Counted from the first letter of the stretch, positions 1-9,145 are shown. The stretch is DNA of 64,000 nucleotides from MD308 sp051888795 (GCA_051888795.1 JBJFCD010000226.1:36581-100580), one strand, 5' to 3'. Notes: generated by a model from the sequence alone, not told the origin. Numbers and translations are program-made.

Positions 1-687
1 TCGCTTCAGATTTATTTTGATTTCTCAGGCTATTCAGATATGGCAGTTGGTGTGGCACGTACCTTGGGAATTTACCTCCCTGCCAACTTTAATATGCCTT
101 ACCTTGCTGCAAATGTATCTGATTTTTGGAAACGATGGCATATAAGCTTGTCTTCGTTTTTACGGGAATATGTGTATTATCCACTTGGAGGAAACAAAAA
201 GGGAGAATGCCGAACCTATTTTAATTTGATTATTGTTATGTTGCTTAGTGGTTTATGGCATGGAAATGGAATGAACTATATTGTTTGGGGGCTTCTTTAT
301 GGAATCATAAGCTGCTTACATCGATGGAGCAGGCAGCATTTTGCGGTCAGTGACAGATTTCGGTATGCTAAGATAGGTATGAATTTCCTTGTAGTGTCAA
401 TTCTCTGGATTTTTTTCAGAGCAGAGAATTTGGGAAAAGCGGTTCGAGTTTTAAAAGCAACTGTAACCATACATAGCGGAATTAGTCAAATGTATAGTTG
501 GTCTTTTGTTGCAATAATAGTAATGATAGTTGCTTCGATTATTGTTGAAAAGAGGGATCATAATGGCTTTTATCCAATATTAAAGCTTGACTCCATCAGA
601 AATATCACATTGTTTATGGTCTTCTGTGGATTAACTATCATGTTTGGGTACTTTGGAGATACTTCATTTATATATGCAGGGTATTAA
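1..687 (+). CDS. MBOAT family O-acyltransferase (5' truncated by window edge)
   Basis: The reading frame is open from base 1, so the gene starts before the window; the ATG at 40 is internal. The visible part is the C-terminal half of a membrane-bound O-acyltransferase of the AlgI/DltB type. It shows the family stretch FWKRWHISLSSFLREYVYYP, then LSGLWHG with the invariant histidine encoded at 259-261, and several hydrophobic helices. Family members move an acyl group across the membrane onto a polysaccharide or teichoic acid. The SGNH-type protein at 1449 is the usual partner (AlgJ/DltD role), which supports surface glycan acetylation. The acyl acceptor cannot be told from sequence. Confidence 0.93.
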   Translation, partial: SLQIYFDFSGYSDMAVGVARTLGIYLPANFNMPYLAANVSDFWKRWHISLSSFLREYVYYPLGGNKKGECRTYFNLIIVMLLSGLWHGNGMNYIVWGLLYGIISCLHRWSRQHFAVSDRFRYAKIGMNFLVVSILWIFFRAENLGKAVRVLKATVTIHSGISQMYSWSFVAIIVMIVASIIVEKRDHNGFYPILKLDSIRNITLFMVFCGLTIMFGYFGDTSFIYAGY

Positions 688-713
688 ATAAATTTTTTAG
701 AAAAGAGCAAAAA

Positions 714-1349
714 ATGAAGAACAAAACGATATACATTTTTGATATGGACGGAACACTTTATTCACAAAAAAAGATGAGAATAAAGATGCTTTTGCGCCTT
801 GTGAAGTACTATCTGATGCATCTGAATAAGTGGAAGGATTTGGCAAGTGTCTATGAATTCCGGAAACTGCGGGAATTATCGGAATATAAGGCCTGCTCCA
901 TGAGTGAGCTATATCCGATTGTTGCGAAGTGTCTTGGAATTACGGCAGAAAGAGTGTCTGAAGCAATCGAAAAATGGATGTTTACCGTTCCGCTTGAAAT
1001 CATGAAAGAATGCGCATATGCGGATGTTGTAAACTACATCAATTCCTGCAGTAAAGAAGGAAAGCGCATCTATATTTATTCGGACTATCCGGCAGAAGAA
1101 AAGGCGAAAAGTATTGGGATTCATTATGATGGTATCTTTGTTTCAGAGGAAATTGGAAGCGGAGAGTTAAAGCCCAGTAAGTCTGCAATGGAGTACATCC
1201 TACAGGAGATTGGGGCAAACAGGGAGGATATTCTCTATGTTGGGGATCGAGATGAAAAGGATGGAAGGTCTGCTGAGTATGCGCAGGTGGAGTACATGGA
1301 TATAAAGGTATTTAAAAGTGAAATAGGCAGGGGAGAAGGGAAGGCATAG
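714..1349 (+). CDS. HAD-superfamily hydrolase
   Basis: The 211-residue protein has the HAD nucleophile motif DMDGT at residues 10-14, a motif II serine in IYSDYP, a lysine in LKPSKS and the acidic GDRDEKDG motif near the C-terminus. These mark a cytoplasmic Mg-dependent phosphatase of the HAD-1 type; the substrate is unknown. It lies between the MBOAT and SGNH genes, so a role in the same glycan module is plausible but unproven. The ribosome binding site is weak. A decayed second copy of this gene lies at 2865-3069. Confidence 0.85.
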   Translation: MKNKTIYIFDMDGTLYSQKKMRIKMLLRLVKYYLMHLNKWKDLASVYEFRKLRELSEYKACSMSELYPIVAKCLGITAERVSEAIEKWMFTVPLEIMKECAYADVVNYINSCSKEGKRIYIYSDYPAEEKAKSIGIHYDGIFVSEEIGSGELKPSKSAMEYILQEIGANREDILYVGDRDEKDGRSAEYAQVEYMDIKVFKSEIGRGEGKA

Positions 1350-1365
1350 ACTATGCCTATTTTGT
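1342..1365 (+). terminator. possible intrinsic terminator overlapping the HAD stop codon
   Basis: Arms AGGCATA (1342-1348) and TATGCCT (1352-1358) are perfectly complementary and are followed by ATTTTGT. The stem includes the end of the HAD reading frame. It is short, so it may only attenuate transcription. Confidence 0.4.
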
Positions 1366-1448
1366 CTTACATTTTCAGTTTTAAATAAGGGATATGTTAC
1401 AGGATGAAATAGGGTTAATCTGGAAAGAAATACTTCGGAGAATATTGT

Positions 1449-2855
1449 ATGGGTAAGGTTAAACTGTATGTCAAAAGAGTAGTAGCGGTTGGAGTTCTTG
1501 CTTCGGTGTCATTATGTCTGGTGAATTTTTATATGAGGATTACCGGTAAGCTGGAGGATGGCGTTTTTTATGACTATCAATACTATGTAGAAGACGATAA
1601 GATAGATGTGCTTTGTGTGGGATCCAGTCATGCGTATTGTTCCATTAATCCGCTTTTGCTTTTTGAAGAGTATGGATATGCAGCTTATGATTTAGCTGCA
1701 TCTGCCCAAACGATGTGGATATCTTATTATTATATTGAAGAAGCACTAAAATCTCAAAATCCGGATGTTATAATTTTGGATATCTATGAGACCCTGAATG
1801 ATAATAAGGAGTTTGGAGAGGAATTCGTCAAACCGAATTTGATGGCATTACCGGTTAATTATACAAAATACAAGGCTACCCAATTTGCAGGGCAGGAAGA
1901 TTGGCTTTCCACTTTTTTCCTATTTCCGTTGACTCATGATCGATACACGAAATTACATAGCGGAAGCTTTGATAAGCTAGATAATTGTTATCTTGGCTGG
2001 CACTATAGCACAGAAGTATTTCCATGTGAACCATTGTGTGATCCGCATAGTGTTAAAGAAATCAAAGAAGTGGATGATGTATCAGAAGAATATTTGAAGC
2101 AGATCATAGAGTTATGTAAAGAAAAGAACGTGGAACTACTTTTGGTAAATGCACCCAATGCCAGTGCGGATGAAGAACAATTTCAGAGAAGCAATTATGT
2201 TGCACAATTTGCATATGAAAGAGGAATTACATTTTTAGATGCAAATAGGGCGATTGATGAAATTGGTATTGATTATAGTTCGGACTGCATGGATGAAAGG
2301 CATTTGAATTATTTTGGCTCTATGAAATATACGAGATGGATTGCTACATATTTACAGGGGCACTATAATCTGAAAGATCATAGATATGAAGACGGGTATG
2401 ACCATTGGAAGGATGCTTGTATGCGTTGGGGCGAAGCTTGTCTGGTGGAGAAAGGAAGAGAAATTGAAAGCCTGAACGAACTGATTCCTTTTTTGATGAA
2501 TAATGAGAGGTTTTGTGGCATTCTTCTGTATAATGGGTCCGAAGATGATTTGTCGAATCAAACGCAAAGAATATTGGAGGATGCAGATATTTTGCTTGAT
2601 GAGCCGAAAGCATTGATAATAAGAGGCGGAGAAGTCATATATGAGGAAACACTTTCCAACGGATATGACGAAACGATATATATACTAAAGCACGCAGTCA
2701 GCCTGAAGAGTGATGGGAATATACAACGATTCCGACTTGGAACAGAACAGATCTTTTCACTTGATACAGAGAATGAAAAACAGATTGATGTATACTATTT
2801 TAATGAAACTGTCGGATTCGGCTCTTGGAATAAGAAAGTGTTTACGGAATTGTAG
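1449..2855 (+). CDS. membrane-anchored SGNH-hydrolase-like protein (AlgJ/DltD-like partner of MBOAT)
   Basis: The 468-residue protein starts with a basic N-terminus and one membrane helix (about residues 10-28), so the rest should be outside the membrane. GSSH at residues 58-61 fits the nucleophile block of SGNH-type acyl-handling proteins, and DERHL (D282, H285) fits the C-terminal Asp-His block. The last 150 residues form a separate acidic domain I do not recognise. With the MBOAT gene upstream it probably completes an O-acetylation system for a surface glycan. GGAG lies 8 bases before the ATG. The stop may be recent: a related gene tail at 14543-14598 reads through the equivalent codon. 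Confidence 0.7.
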   Translation: MGKVKLYVKRVVAVGVLASVSLCLVNFYMRITGKLEDGVFYDYQYYVEDDKIDVLCVGSSHAYCSINPLLLFEEYGYAAYDLAASAQTMWISYYYIEEALKSQNPDVIILDIYETLNDNKEFGEEFVKPNLMALPVNYTKYKATQFAGQEDWLSTFFLFPLTHDRYTKLHSGSFDKLDNCYLGWHYSTEVFPCEPLCDPHSVKEIKEVDDVSEEYLKQIIELCKEKNVELLLVNAPNASADEEQFQRSNYVAQFAYERGITFLDANRAIDEIGIDYSSDCMDERHLNYFGSMKYTRWIATYLQGHYNLKDHRYEDGYDHWKDACMRWGEACLVEKGREIESLNELIPFLMNNERFCGILLYNGSEDDLSNQTQRILEDADILLDEPKALIIRGGEVIYEETLSNGYDETIYILKHAVSLKSDGNIQRFRLGTEQIFSLDTENEKQIDVYYFNETVGFGSWNKKVFTEL

Positions 2856-2864
2856 CTTTATTAT

Positions 2865-3069
2865 ATATAAGGCCTGCTCCATGAGTGAGCTATATCCGAT
2901 TGTTGCGAAGCGTCTTGGAATTACGGCAGAAGAGAAGGCGAAAAGTATTGGGATTCATTATGATGGTATTTTCGTTTCGGAGGAAATTGGAAGGGGAGAG
3001 CTAAAGCCCAGTAAGTCTGCAATGGAGTACATGGATATAAAGGTATTTCGAAGAAAAATAGGGAAGTAA
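2865..3069 (+). pseudogene. decayed partial duplicate of the HAD hydrolase gene
   Basis: This segment aligns closely to 884-1349 but lacks the first third of the gene, including the catalytic DMDGT motif. It also lacks two internal blocks, 147 bp (equivalent to 944-1090) and 99 bp (equivalent to 1190-1288). Each missing block is flanked in the intact gene by a short direct repeat (GGCAGAA and GGAGTACAT), and one copy of each repeat remains here. Both deletions keep frame, so an open frame survives from an ATG at 2881 to the stop at 3069. No functional HAD enzyme could result. Confidence 0.85.
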
Positions 3070-3129
3070 AATGCGAAAGGGACTAGATTAGTTCCTTTTG
3101 TTATAGTATAATATAACTACATGAGTCGT
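3069..3129 (+). repeat. 61-bp intergenic repeat copy 1: terminator hairpin plus -10-like box
   Basis: This block matches 6598-6658 at 58 of 61 positions. It contains a hairpin with arms AAAGGGACTA (3076-3085) and TAGTTCCTTT (3089-3098; one G-U pair), followed by TGTTATAG and a TATAAT box at 3107-3112. The hairpin can end upstream transcription, while the TATAAT box could start transcription of the gene at 3188. No good -35 box is visible 17 bases upstream of it. Confidence 0.75.
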
Positions 3130-3187
3130 TATAATTTTTACTATGAAGCATTTATAGCAAAAGGAGAAAGAGTAGAGGGATACTATT

Positions 3188-4249
3188 ATGGACAAAGTGA
3201 AAGACGAAAAGATAGAAATGAAGAAAGAAAACGTAGTGGAAATAATTGGAAAACACATTGGAACTATAACTGCAGTTATATCCGCTTTGACTGCCATAGT
3301 AACAGGACTGTTTCGCGGTGGTGCATATTTGTACAGCAAGGGATATTATGATTTTTGGAAAATCCCATACCAATATATTGAAGTAAATTATGGAAATGTG
3401 CTGTTAAATTTTTTAATGATGATGACATGTATGATTGCATGGGCAGGGTTTTCAGGAGTGTACATGGAATGTTGGTACCGGGCTGATAATAAAAAAAGTA
3501 AGCTACGGATTAATCCCAAAAAAGTATTATTGATTCTATTAATTGTTGTGATAGCGGCAGCCGTATGCGTGCTCTACATGCTGCGTGAGAATCCATTACA
3601 AATAGTACTAGAATATTTGAGGGTATCCCCAAGGGATTTTATGCGGCAGGTATTACTTGTTTCAGTGCTTTTATTTATGATGACTTGGGGGATGGGACAG
3701 ATGTATATGGGGATTATCTTGGAGATAGATCATAATACTTCAAAGGAAGGACAGAATACTTCAGATAAGGAGGAAGAACCACAGAAAGCACAGAGTACTT
3801 CGGATAAAGTGGAGAATCTACAGAAAGCACAGAGTACTTCAGATAAAGTGGAAGATCCACAGAAAGTGCAGAATAATCCGGAAAATGAGAATATCAAGAA
3901 GAACTTAAACAGACTAATAATATCATTATTTATATTATTAATTCCCCTTGCTATAGCATTCGAAGCAAATTCAATATATAAGGATAATAGAACAACAAGC
4001 TCAAATGCAAATAAGGTGCAGGTAGTGGACCTTGAAGAAGCTTCGTATATCGTTATTGGACAATATAAGGATAAGTGGATTTTAAAGGAATGCTTAGAAA
4101 AAGATGGAGAATTCAAAATTAATTATGATCATTTCATGATTAGCAATATTGAAGACAGAAATATAATAGAGAAAACGTTAGCGAAAGGAATGACTGTTGA
4201 AGATTGTCTGGTTGATAATTTGGAATTTCAAGAACTCAAAAACCAATGA
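3188..4249 (+). CDS. multi-pass membrane protein with tandem-repeat linker, unknown function
   Basis: The 353-residue protein was not recognised. It has hydrophobic stretches near residues 28-48 (weak), 72-95, 115-135, 155-180 and 240-262. Between the last two lies a hydrophilic cytoplasmic-type linker made of three 13-residue repeats (QSTSDKVENLQKA type). The C-terminal 90 residues are soluble and charged. GAGGG lies 8 bases before the ATG. The next gene starts 30 bases downstream and the strong terminator follows that gene, so the two form a unit. Low GC and lysine/asparagine-rich coding differ from the glycan genes. Confidence 0.75.
   Translation: MDKVKDEKIEMKKENVVEIIGKHIGTITAVISALTAIVTGLFRGGAYLYSKGYYDFWKIPYQYIEVNYGNVLLNFLMMMTCMIAWAGFSGVYMECWYRADNKKSKLRINPKKVLLILLIVVIAAAVCVLYMLRENPLQIVLEYLRVSPRDFMRQVLLVSVLLFMMTWGMGQMYMGIILEIDHNTSKEGQNTSDKEEEPQKAQSTSDKVENLQKAQSTSDKVEDPQKVQNNPENENIKKNLNRLIISLFILLIPLAIAFEANSIYKDNRTTSSNANKVQVVDLEEASYIVIGQYKDKWILKECLEKDGEFKINYDHFMISNIEDRNIIEKTLAKGMTVEDCLVDNLEFQELKNQ
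3752..3868 (+). repeat. in-frame tandem repeat, 3 x 39 bp
   Basis: Three consecutive 39-bp units encode QNTSDKEEEPQKA, QSTSDKVENLQKA and QSTSDKVEDPQKV. Units two and three are nearly identical in DNA. Unit length is a multiple of three, so copy-number change by slippage would keep the reading frame. Confidence 0.9.
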
Positions 4250-4279
4250 TGCAAAATAATATACAAAGGAGGATAACTT

Positions 4280-6550
4280 ATGCCACAAGAAGAGAACAAA
4301 AGACCTTTGATGCAGCGTTTAGCAGAAGATGCTTCCGGTGCCGTTACAGATTTAATTTACGAAAAAGTAAATGATCTTCTGGGAGCCGGAGACCAGCTGT
4401 TTACCATGGAATTTCCTGCCAGACCTCTCAATCAGAATACTTACAGATATAATGCAGACGGCGTCTACAGTATGCTCACAAAGCCTGCCGTAATTACGGA
4501 AGCTGAATTTGAATTATCGGATGCACTTTATGATACGGCACCAATCGTCCAATCGGGAAATGGCGAAAAGCTATCCACCGTATATAGCAGCCTGTTGAAT
4601 AATTATGTTCCAAAGATGGACTTTCTAAAGGCGTTTGTAACCGATAAGGAACACCTGAGAAAATGGCTTCTGACTGAAGTGCCTGATATTTCCTTTGACG
4701 AAAATAACAAACCGGTTTCTTCAGAAACCAAAATCAGCCGGATGGAGCTATGCAAGAAACTGTACGGAATCTATCTTGGTGAACGAAACAAATGGTATAA
4801 AGAGAAAAATGAACGCTTTAATGACAGCAAGGATGATGCTGCAAAGCTTGAAGATTACGCCAAATGGGTCAGCAGTGAAGGCCTGGTGAGAGATGAAGAA
4901 CTTAATAATCTCTTCAATGATGCAGTAGTTAGAGGAAATTACCATGAAGTAATGACCATCCTGGGCTTCTTAAACGTTGAATCACCGGCAGAAACTCTGG
5001 AAAAAACAAAACAAAATATGCGTGCATGCGAAAAACGCTCATTGGATGGTTCCGGATTGGTATATCCTGTTCAATTCCAGCCAACGGACTGGTTTAAGGC
5101 TTTAACTCCGAATCTGCATCCAAAGGATCTTACCATGTCCGCCGAGGCTTTGGTCGCAGAGTATAAAGCCAAGAAAAAGGCATTGAAAAATCTCGAAAAG
5201 AGGCTTACCGAGCTGGAGGAGGGAGAAATCTCATCGGAAGAGATGGAAAGACGAAAGGATCGGGCAGCTTCCGCAAAAGCCACATTGGCACAGGCTGAGA
5301 AAAATTCCATGGAAAAATACGGAAACGGCGCACTGGAAGCTTTTCGAATGGTCATTAAGCTGTATCAGACTGTCGCAGACCCTGCTGCACAATTTGAGAC
5401 TGCCATTGGAGAAATTGAAAAGGTCAGACAGGACCCGACCCAGGAATTGAGCGGATTAAATAAGCAGCTTTACGGATTGCTGGAGGATTGTTCTGATCAG
5501 GCATTAAATGCCATGAAAGAGAACTTCAAACAGATTTGCGAGTTGACTGCAGCTGCGGAAGATGCCGTGGCAGCACAGGCAGAATATGCTGCTTCACAGG
5601 TTCAGAATACGGCTTCATTAAAGCAGAATATTCTTTCTCAGATTAGTGACATTAGAGATGATATTGACTATCTTACACCATTAGTTTCCGGTACCCTGTC
5701 CGAAGAAGTCTCTCCAAGCGGAGATGTTCCTTCCAACACAGATGAGGAAGCGAAAAGTGCTTTGTTACCTGCAACCAGTGGAGAGCCTTCTGATAACACC
5801 TTTATGGATGTCATTCTTACATCTGAAAGTATACAGAAAAAAAGTGCAGAGGCTTCCTCCTCCTCAGCATCCAGTGATAGCTGGAAAGTAAGCGGATGGT
5901 TTTATAGTGCGGGACATAACAGTTCCTCATCTTCAGCTTCCCAGCAGCAGGCAAATGAAGCAGATACAAGTCGAATTGAAATTGGCTTCCGTATCATGAA
6001 GGTATCCATAGATCGTGGACAATGGTTTTCACCTAATGTATTTAAGATGACACAGAATTTTTACCGTCTGTCGGAATCCCGTTGTGCTCCGGGCATTAAT
6101 AAGGATGATATTCGGAATGCAATTGCCAAAACAGATGCAGATGCGCAACTGAAAAAATTATTAACCTATAGTGCCGATAACAAGCAGTGCAGTTATCTGT
6201 TGCCTTCCTATCCGACTGCTTTTGTTATTGCCAAGGATATTACTATCCGCGTAAAAGTGGAACACGACGAACTTCAGGAAAATAAGGATTATATAGAGTC
6301 CCAAAGCAGCACCGCCGGTGGCTTTTTCGGATTCTCCGCTACAAGCGCCAGCAGCTCGAAAAACTGCAGCGAATCTTCTTATGTGGGAGAACGCAACGAT
6401 TATATCTACATTAGAATCCCCGGACCGCAGATTTTAGGATGGTTCCAACAGCTTGTTCCTCTCGATGTATCAGAAAAATACGAACCAATGAAGGCAAATC
6501 CATTCGAGAACGTTTTAATGGGATTAAACAGAACAGTAACAAAGGAATAG
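4280..6550 (+). CDS. large Ser-rich, coiled-coil protein of unknown function
   Basis: The 756-residue protein was not recognised. There is no signal peptide or membrane helix. Residues about 290-460 are Ala/Glu/Lys-rich and likely coiled coil. Residues about 470-570 are a low-complexity Ser/Ala linker. The C-terminal 190 residues look like a compact domain (motif DRGQWFSPNVF, a second Ser-rich loop, then YIRIPGPQILGWFQQL). AAAGGAGG lies 7 bases before the ATG, an excellent site. It is richer in GC than both neighbours, which suggests a separate origin. It is likely co-transcribed with the membrane protein 30 bases upstream. A scaffold or effector role is only a guess. Confidence 0.8.
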   Translation: MPQEENKRPLMQRLAEDASGAVTDLIYEKVNDLLGAGDQLFTMEFPARPLNQNTYRYNADGVYSMLTKPAVITEAEFELSDALYDTAPIVQSGNGEKLSTVYSSLLNNYVPKMDFLKAFVTDKEHLRKWLLTEVPDISFDENNKPVSSETKISRMELCKKLYGIYLGERNKWYKEKNERFNDSKDDAAKLEDYAKWVSSEGLVRDEELNNLFNDAVVRGNYHEVMTILGFLNVESPAETLEKTKQNMRACEKRSLDGSGLVYPVQFQPTDWFKALTPNLHPKDLTMSAEALVAEYKAKKKALKNLEKRLTELEEGEISSEEMERRKDRAASAKATLAQAEKNSMEKYGNGALEAFRMVIKLYQTVADPAAQFETAIGEIEKVRQDPTQELSGLNKQLYGLLEDCSDQALNAMKENFKQICELTAAAEDAVAAQAEYAASQVQNTASLKQNILSQISDIRDDIDYLTPLVSGTLSEEVSPSGDVPSNTDEEAKSALLPATSGEPSDNTFMDVILTSESIQKKSAEASSSSASSDSWKVSGWFYSAGHNSSSSSASQQQANEADTSRIEIGFRIMKVSIDRGQWFSPNVFKMTQNFYRLSESRCAPGINKDDIRNAIAKTDADAQLKKLLTYSADNKQCSYLLPSYPTAFVIAKDITIRVKVEHDELQENKDYIESQSSTAGGFFGFSATSASSSKNCSESSYVGERNDYIYIRIPGPQILGWFQQLVPLDVSEKYEPMKANPFENVLMGLNRTVTKE

Positions 6551-6554
6551 AAGT

Positions 6555-6592
6555 AAACGCTCCATAGTGGGAGTAACCACTATGGAGCGTTT
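6555..6592 (+). terminator. strong intrinsic terminator
   Basis: Perfect 16-bp arms AAACGCTCCATAGTGG (6555-6570) and its complement (6577-6592) enclose a GAGTAA loop and end in a T run. It lies directly after the stop at 6550 and closes the two-gene unit. Confidence 0.92.
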
Positions 6593-6597
6593 TCGAG

Positions 6598-6658
6598 AAA
6601 TGCGAAAGGGACTAGATTAGTTCCTTTTGTTATAGTATAATGTAACTACAAAAGTCGT
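6598..6658 (+). repeat. 61-bp intergenic repeat copy 2: hairpin plus -10-like box
   Basis: Near-identical to 3069-3129 (three differences). It carries the same AAAGGGACTA/TAGTTCCTTT hairpin and a TATAAT box at 6636-6641, and it lies just upstream of the SIR2-STAND gene. Confidence 0.75.
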
Positions 6659-6691
6659 GAAAAGAACGAATAGAAGTTTTGGGAGGATTTT

Positions 6692-9076
6692 ATGAGATTT
6701 GATAATGAGGAACTATTTAAGGAATTAGCGAAAACATATGGAATTAATTTATTTTTGGGAGCGGGATTTTCGGTCTATGCATACAATAATTACGATGAAA
6801 AACTACCATTAGGTGATGATATAAATAAAAGATTAATAAAACTCTTTTCATTGGATAATAGTCGAAATTTTAATTTGAGTAAAACCTGTCAAAAAATAAA
6901 AATAAATAACTCGGATATGTTAGAAAAAGAATTGAAAGAGATATACACAGTAAAGAATTTCGATGAAGAATATTTAACAATTACAAAGCTACCAATAAAA
7001 AATATTATAACAATCAACATAGATAATTTATTGGAAAAAATATATGATTCACCGAAGTCTTCAATGAATTTGTCTGATACAGCAATTTATGGTTCACTTG
7101 AAAAAGAGAAGGTTGTAAGTTTGTACAAATTGCATGGATCAGTTACATATCCTGTTGGTAGCAGAATGTCATTTACAGAAACGGAGTTGACAGATCTTTT
7201 TATAAAAGATAGTAAATTATTCGAAACAGTCTCATTCAAACTTTCAACAGCACCTACAATATTTTGGGGAACTAAATTATATGATAATAATACTATGCAA
7301 TTGATATGTAATAGTGAGGTTTATTCGAAATCACCAATGCAAAAATGGTTAGTAGTTTACCCTGATGAGAAGAATAAGACGCTAATTGAAGATTATGTGG
7401 ATCTTGGATTCAATATTATAGAAGCTGATACAAAAGAACTAATTAATTATCTTGGAAAACAGAGTTTTGCAAAGAAGGATGAGAATGATAAATATATATA
7501 TAAGGAATACAGAGAAAAGTTCCCTACTAGTTTTATTAGTAATGAGCTAAAAAAATCTGGCGTAAAACGTCCGGTTGTGGACTTCTTTGCAGGTGCAGAA
7601 CCAATTATTTCAGATATTGTGTCCAATAATGTTTCTAGGACATCATATTATACTACTTTACTAGAAACAATATTAAAAGGAAATATAACGTTGATAACAG
7701 GGATACCGGGATGTGGAAAATCTACGCTCTTGATGCAGTTAGCTTTTTCAGATGAGTTGAGTGGCAGAAAGTTTTGGTTTAACAATATAATAAAGCAAGA
7801 AGCAGAAAAACTTGTGAATTTGGTAAAAGAGGATGATAATGTAACTGTTTTTATTGATAATTTATATAGTAATGTTGATGCTCTTAATGTTTTAAAAGAG
7901 GCGAAGAACATAAAATTAGTGTTAGCTGAAAGAGCTTTAAATTATGAATATGTAAAACGATTTTTAAGTATATCTTCAGATAGAATAGTGGATATTAGTG
8001 ATCTTAATAAGAATGATGTTCAAATGATATGTAAATCTATGAATCGTTCAAGCTCGGATGCATTTGATTTGATGTCACAGAATGAAAATATTTCATTATT
8101 AGAAATAGTGTTTTATACTGCCACTTCTACACAAATTCAAGAGCGAATAAAAAGTTATGTAAAAGATCTTAAAGAATATAATGATAAAAATTTGAAAATT
8201 GATTTATTAGAGTTATTTGCTTTGGTTAATTATACAAGTTATTGTGGTATCCCTTGCTCGATGGATATGATGTACTTTTATTTTAGTGATTATATAGAAT
8301 CATATGAAGATATATTATACGCGTTAGAAAAAATGAATCGTATAATAGTAGAAAGTACAGAGTATAATTTTTTGGACAAAACACAAGATTATAAAGAAAT
8401 ACGCAGTAAGCTATTTGCAGAAAAATCATTTGGTGTTCTAGATTCAAATATTATTTCGGATGTTATGAATAAGTTTTTGGATAAAGTCGGAACTCATATA
8501 ATATATCGATATGATATTTTTAAACGGAGAGCATATGATGCGGATTTAACCAAAAAAGCATTTGATTTAAAAGAAGGAATAGAGTTTTATGAAAAAGTAT
8601 TAAAAAATAATAAATCCCCATATGTTAGACATCAATATGCATTATTTTTACAAAGAAAAGGTGAATATAATCTTGCGTGGAAACAGATAGATCAGGCCTA
8701 CACTGAAAGTAAAAAGAAGATTTTTTCAATTGCCAATACTCATGCAATAATAATGTTTGAAATGAACATTGTTAATGAAGCAAGAAGCGAACAGGAGTTA
8801 AGCATGTTAAAGAAAACGATTGAGAAATCGTTTTTGACATTAGAGTTTTGTATTACGCAGGACGTTAGAGTAAATTATCATATTTTAACATACGCCAGAA
8901 ATGCTATCAGATATTATGAAAAGTATAGTTGGGATAGTTATGCGGAGCAATATGTCAATAGTGCATTGAATCAATTGGCGATATTGTTAAATTCCGGAGA
9001 ATATATTTATCAAGGAACATTAAGAGAACTAAAAAATTTGCAGAAACAATTAGTGGATATAAAGAAAATAGAATAA
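6692..9076 (+). CDS. SIR2-STAND protein, probable anti-phage NAD-depleting sensor (Avs5-like architecture)
   Basis: The 794-residue protein begins with a SIR2-like domain: GAGFS at 23-27, TINIDN at 107-112 (N109, D111) and LHGS with H148, then an FWG motif. These match the NAD-binding and catalytic positions of the SIR2_2 family. A P-loop ATPase follows, with Walker A GIPGCGKST at 337-345 and a Walker B-like VTVFIDN about 45 residues later. The last 350 residues are helical and TPR-like (QYALFLQRKGEYNLAWKQID), fitting a ligand sensor. Known SIR2-STAND proteins oligomerise on sensing a phage product and hydrolyse NAD. It stands alone with its own promoter region and GGGAGG site. The exact subfamily and trigger are not known. 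Confidence 0.8.
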   Translation: MRFDNEELFKELAKTYGINLFLGAGFSVYAYNNYDEKLPLGDDINKRLIKLFSLDNSRNFNLSKTCQKIKINNSDMLEKELKEIYTVKNFDEEYLTITKLPIKNIITINIDNLLEKIYDSPKSSMNLSDTAIYGSLEKEKVVSLYKLHGSVTYPVGSRMSFTETELTDLFIKDSKLFETVSFKLSTAPTIFWGTKLYDNNTMQLICNSEVYSKSPMQKWLVVYPDEKNKTLIEDYVDLGFNIIEADTKELINYLGKQSFAKKDENDKYIYKEYREKFPTSFISNELKKSGVKRPVVDFFAGAEPIISDIVSNNVSRTSYYTTLLETILKGNITLITGIPGCGKSTLLMQLAFSDELSGRKFWFNNIIKQEAEKLVNLVKEDDNVTVFIDNLYSNVDALNVLKEAKNIKLVLAERALNYEYVKRFLSISSDRIVDISDLNKNDVQMICKSMNRSSSDAFDLMSQNENISLLEIVFYTATSTQIQERIKSYVKDLKEYNDKNLKIDLLELFALVNYTSYCGIPCSMDMMYFYFSDYIESYEDILYALEKMNRIIVESTEYNFLDKTQDYKEIRSKLFAEKSFGVLDSNIISDVMNKFLDKVGTHIIYRYDIFKRRAYDADLTKKAFDLKEGIEFYEKVLKNNKSPYVRHQYALFLQRKGEYNLAWKQIDQAYTESKKKIFSIANTHAIIMFEMNIVNEARSEQELSMLKKTIEKSFLTLEFCITQDVRVNYHILTYARNAIRYYEKYSWDSYAEQYVNSALNQLAILLNSGEYIYQGTLRELKNLQKQLVDIKKIE

Positions 9077-9145
9077 TCTTTATCTCATTCCGAAGCCCTC
9101 TATAAAAATTTAAGAACCCGCAGAAATTTTCGAACTCTTCGAACT

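Noticed and set aside
2710..3069. 119-residue open frame as a gene
   Set aside because: It begins inside the SGNH gene in another frame and then runs into the decayed HAD copy; it has no ribosome binding site and no catalytic motif.
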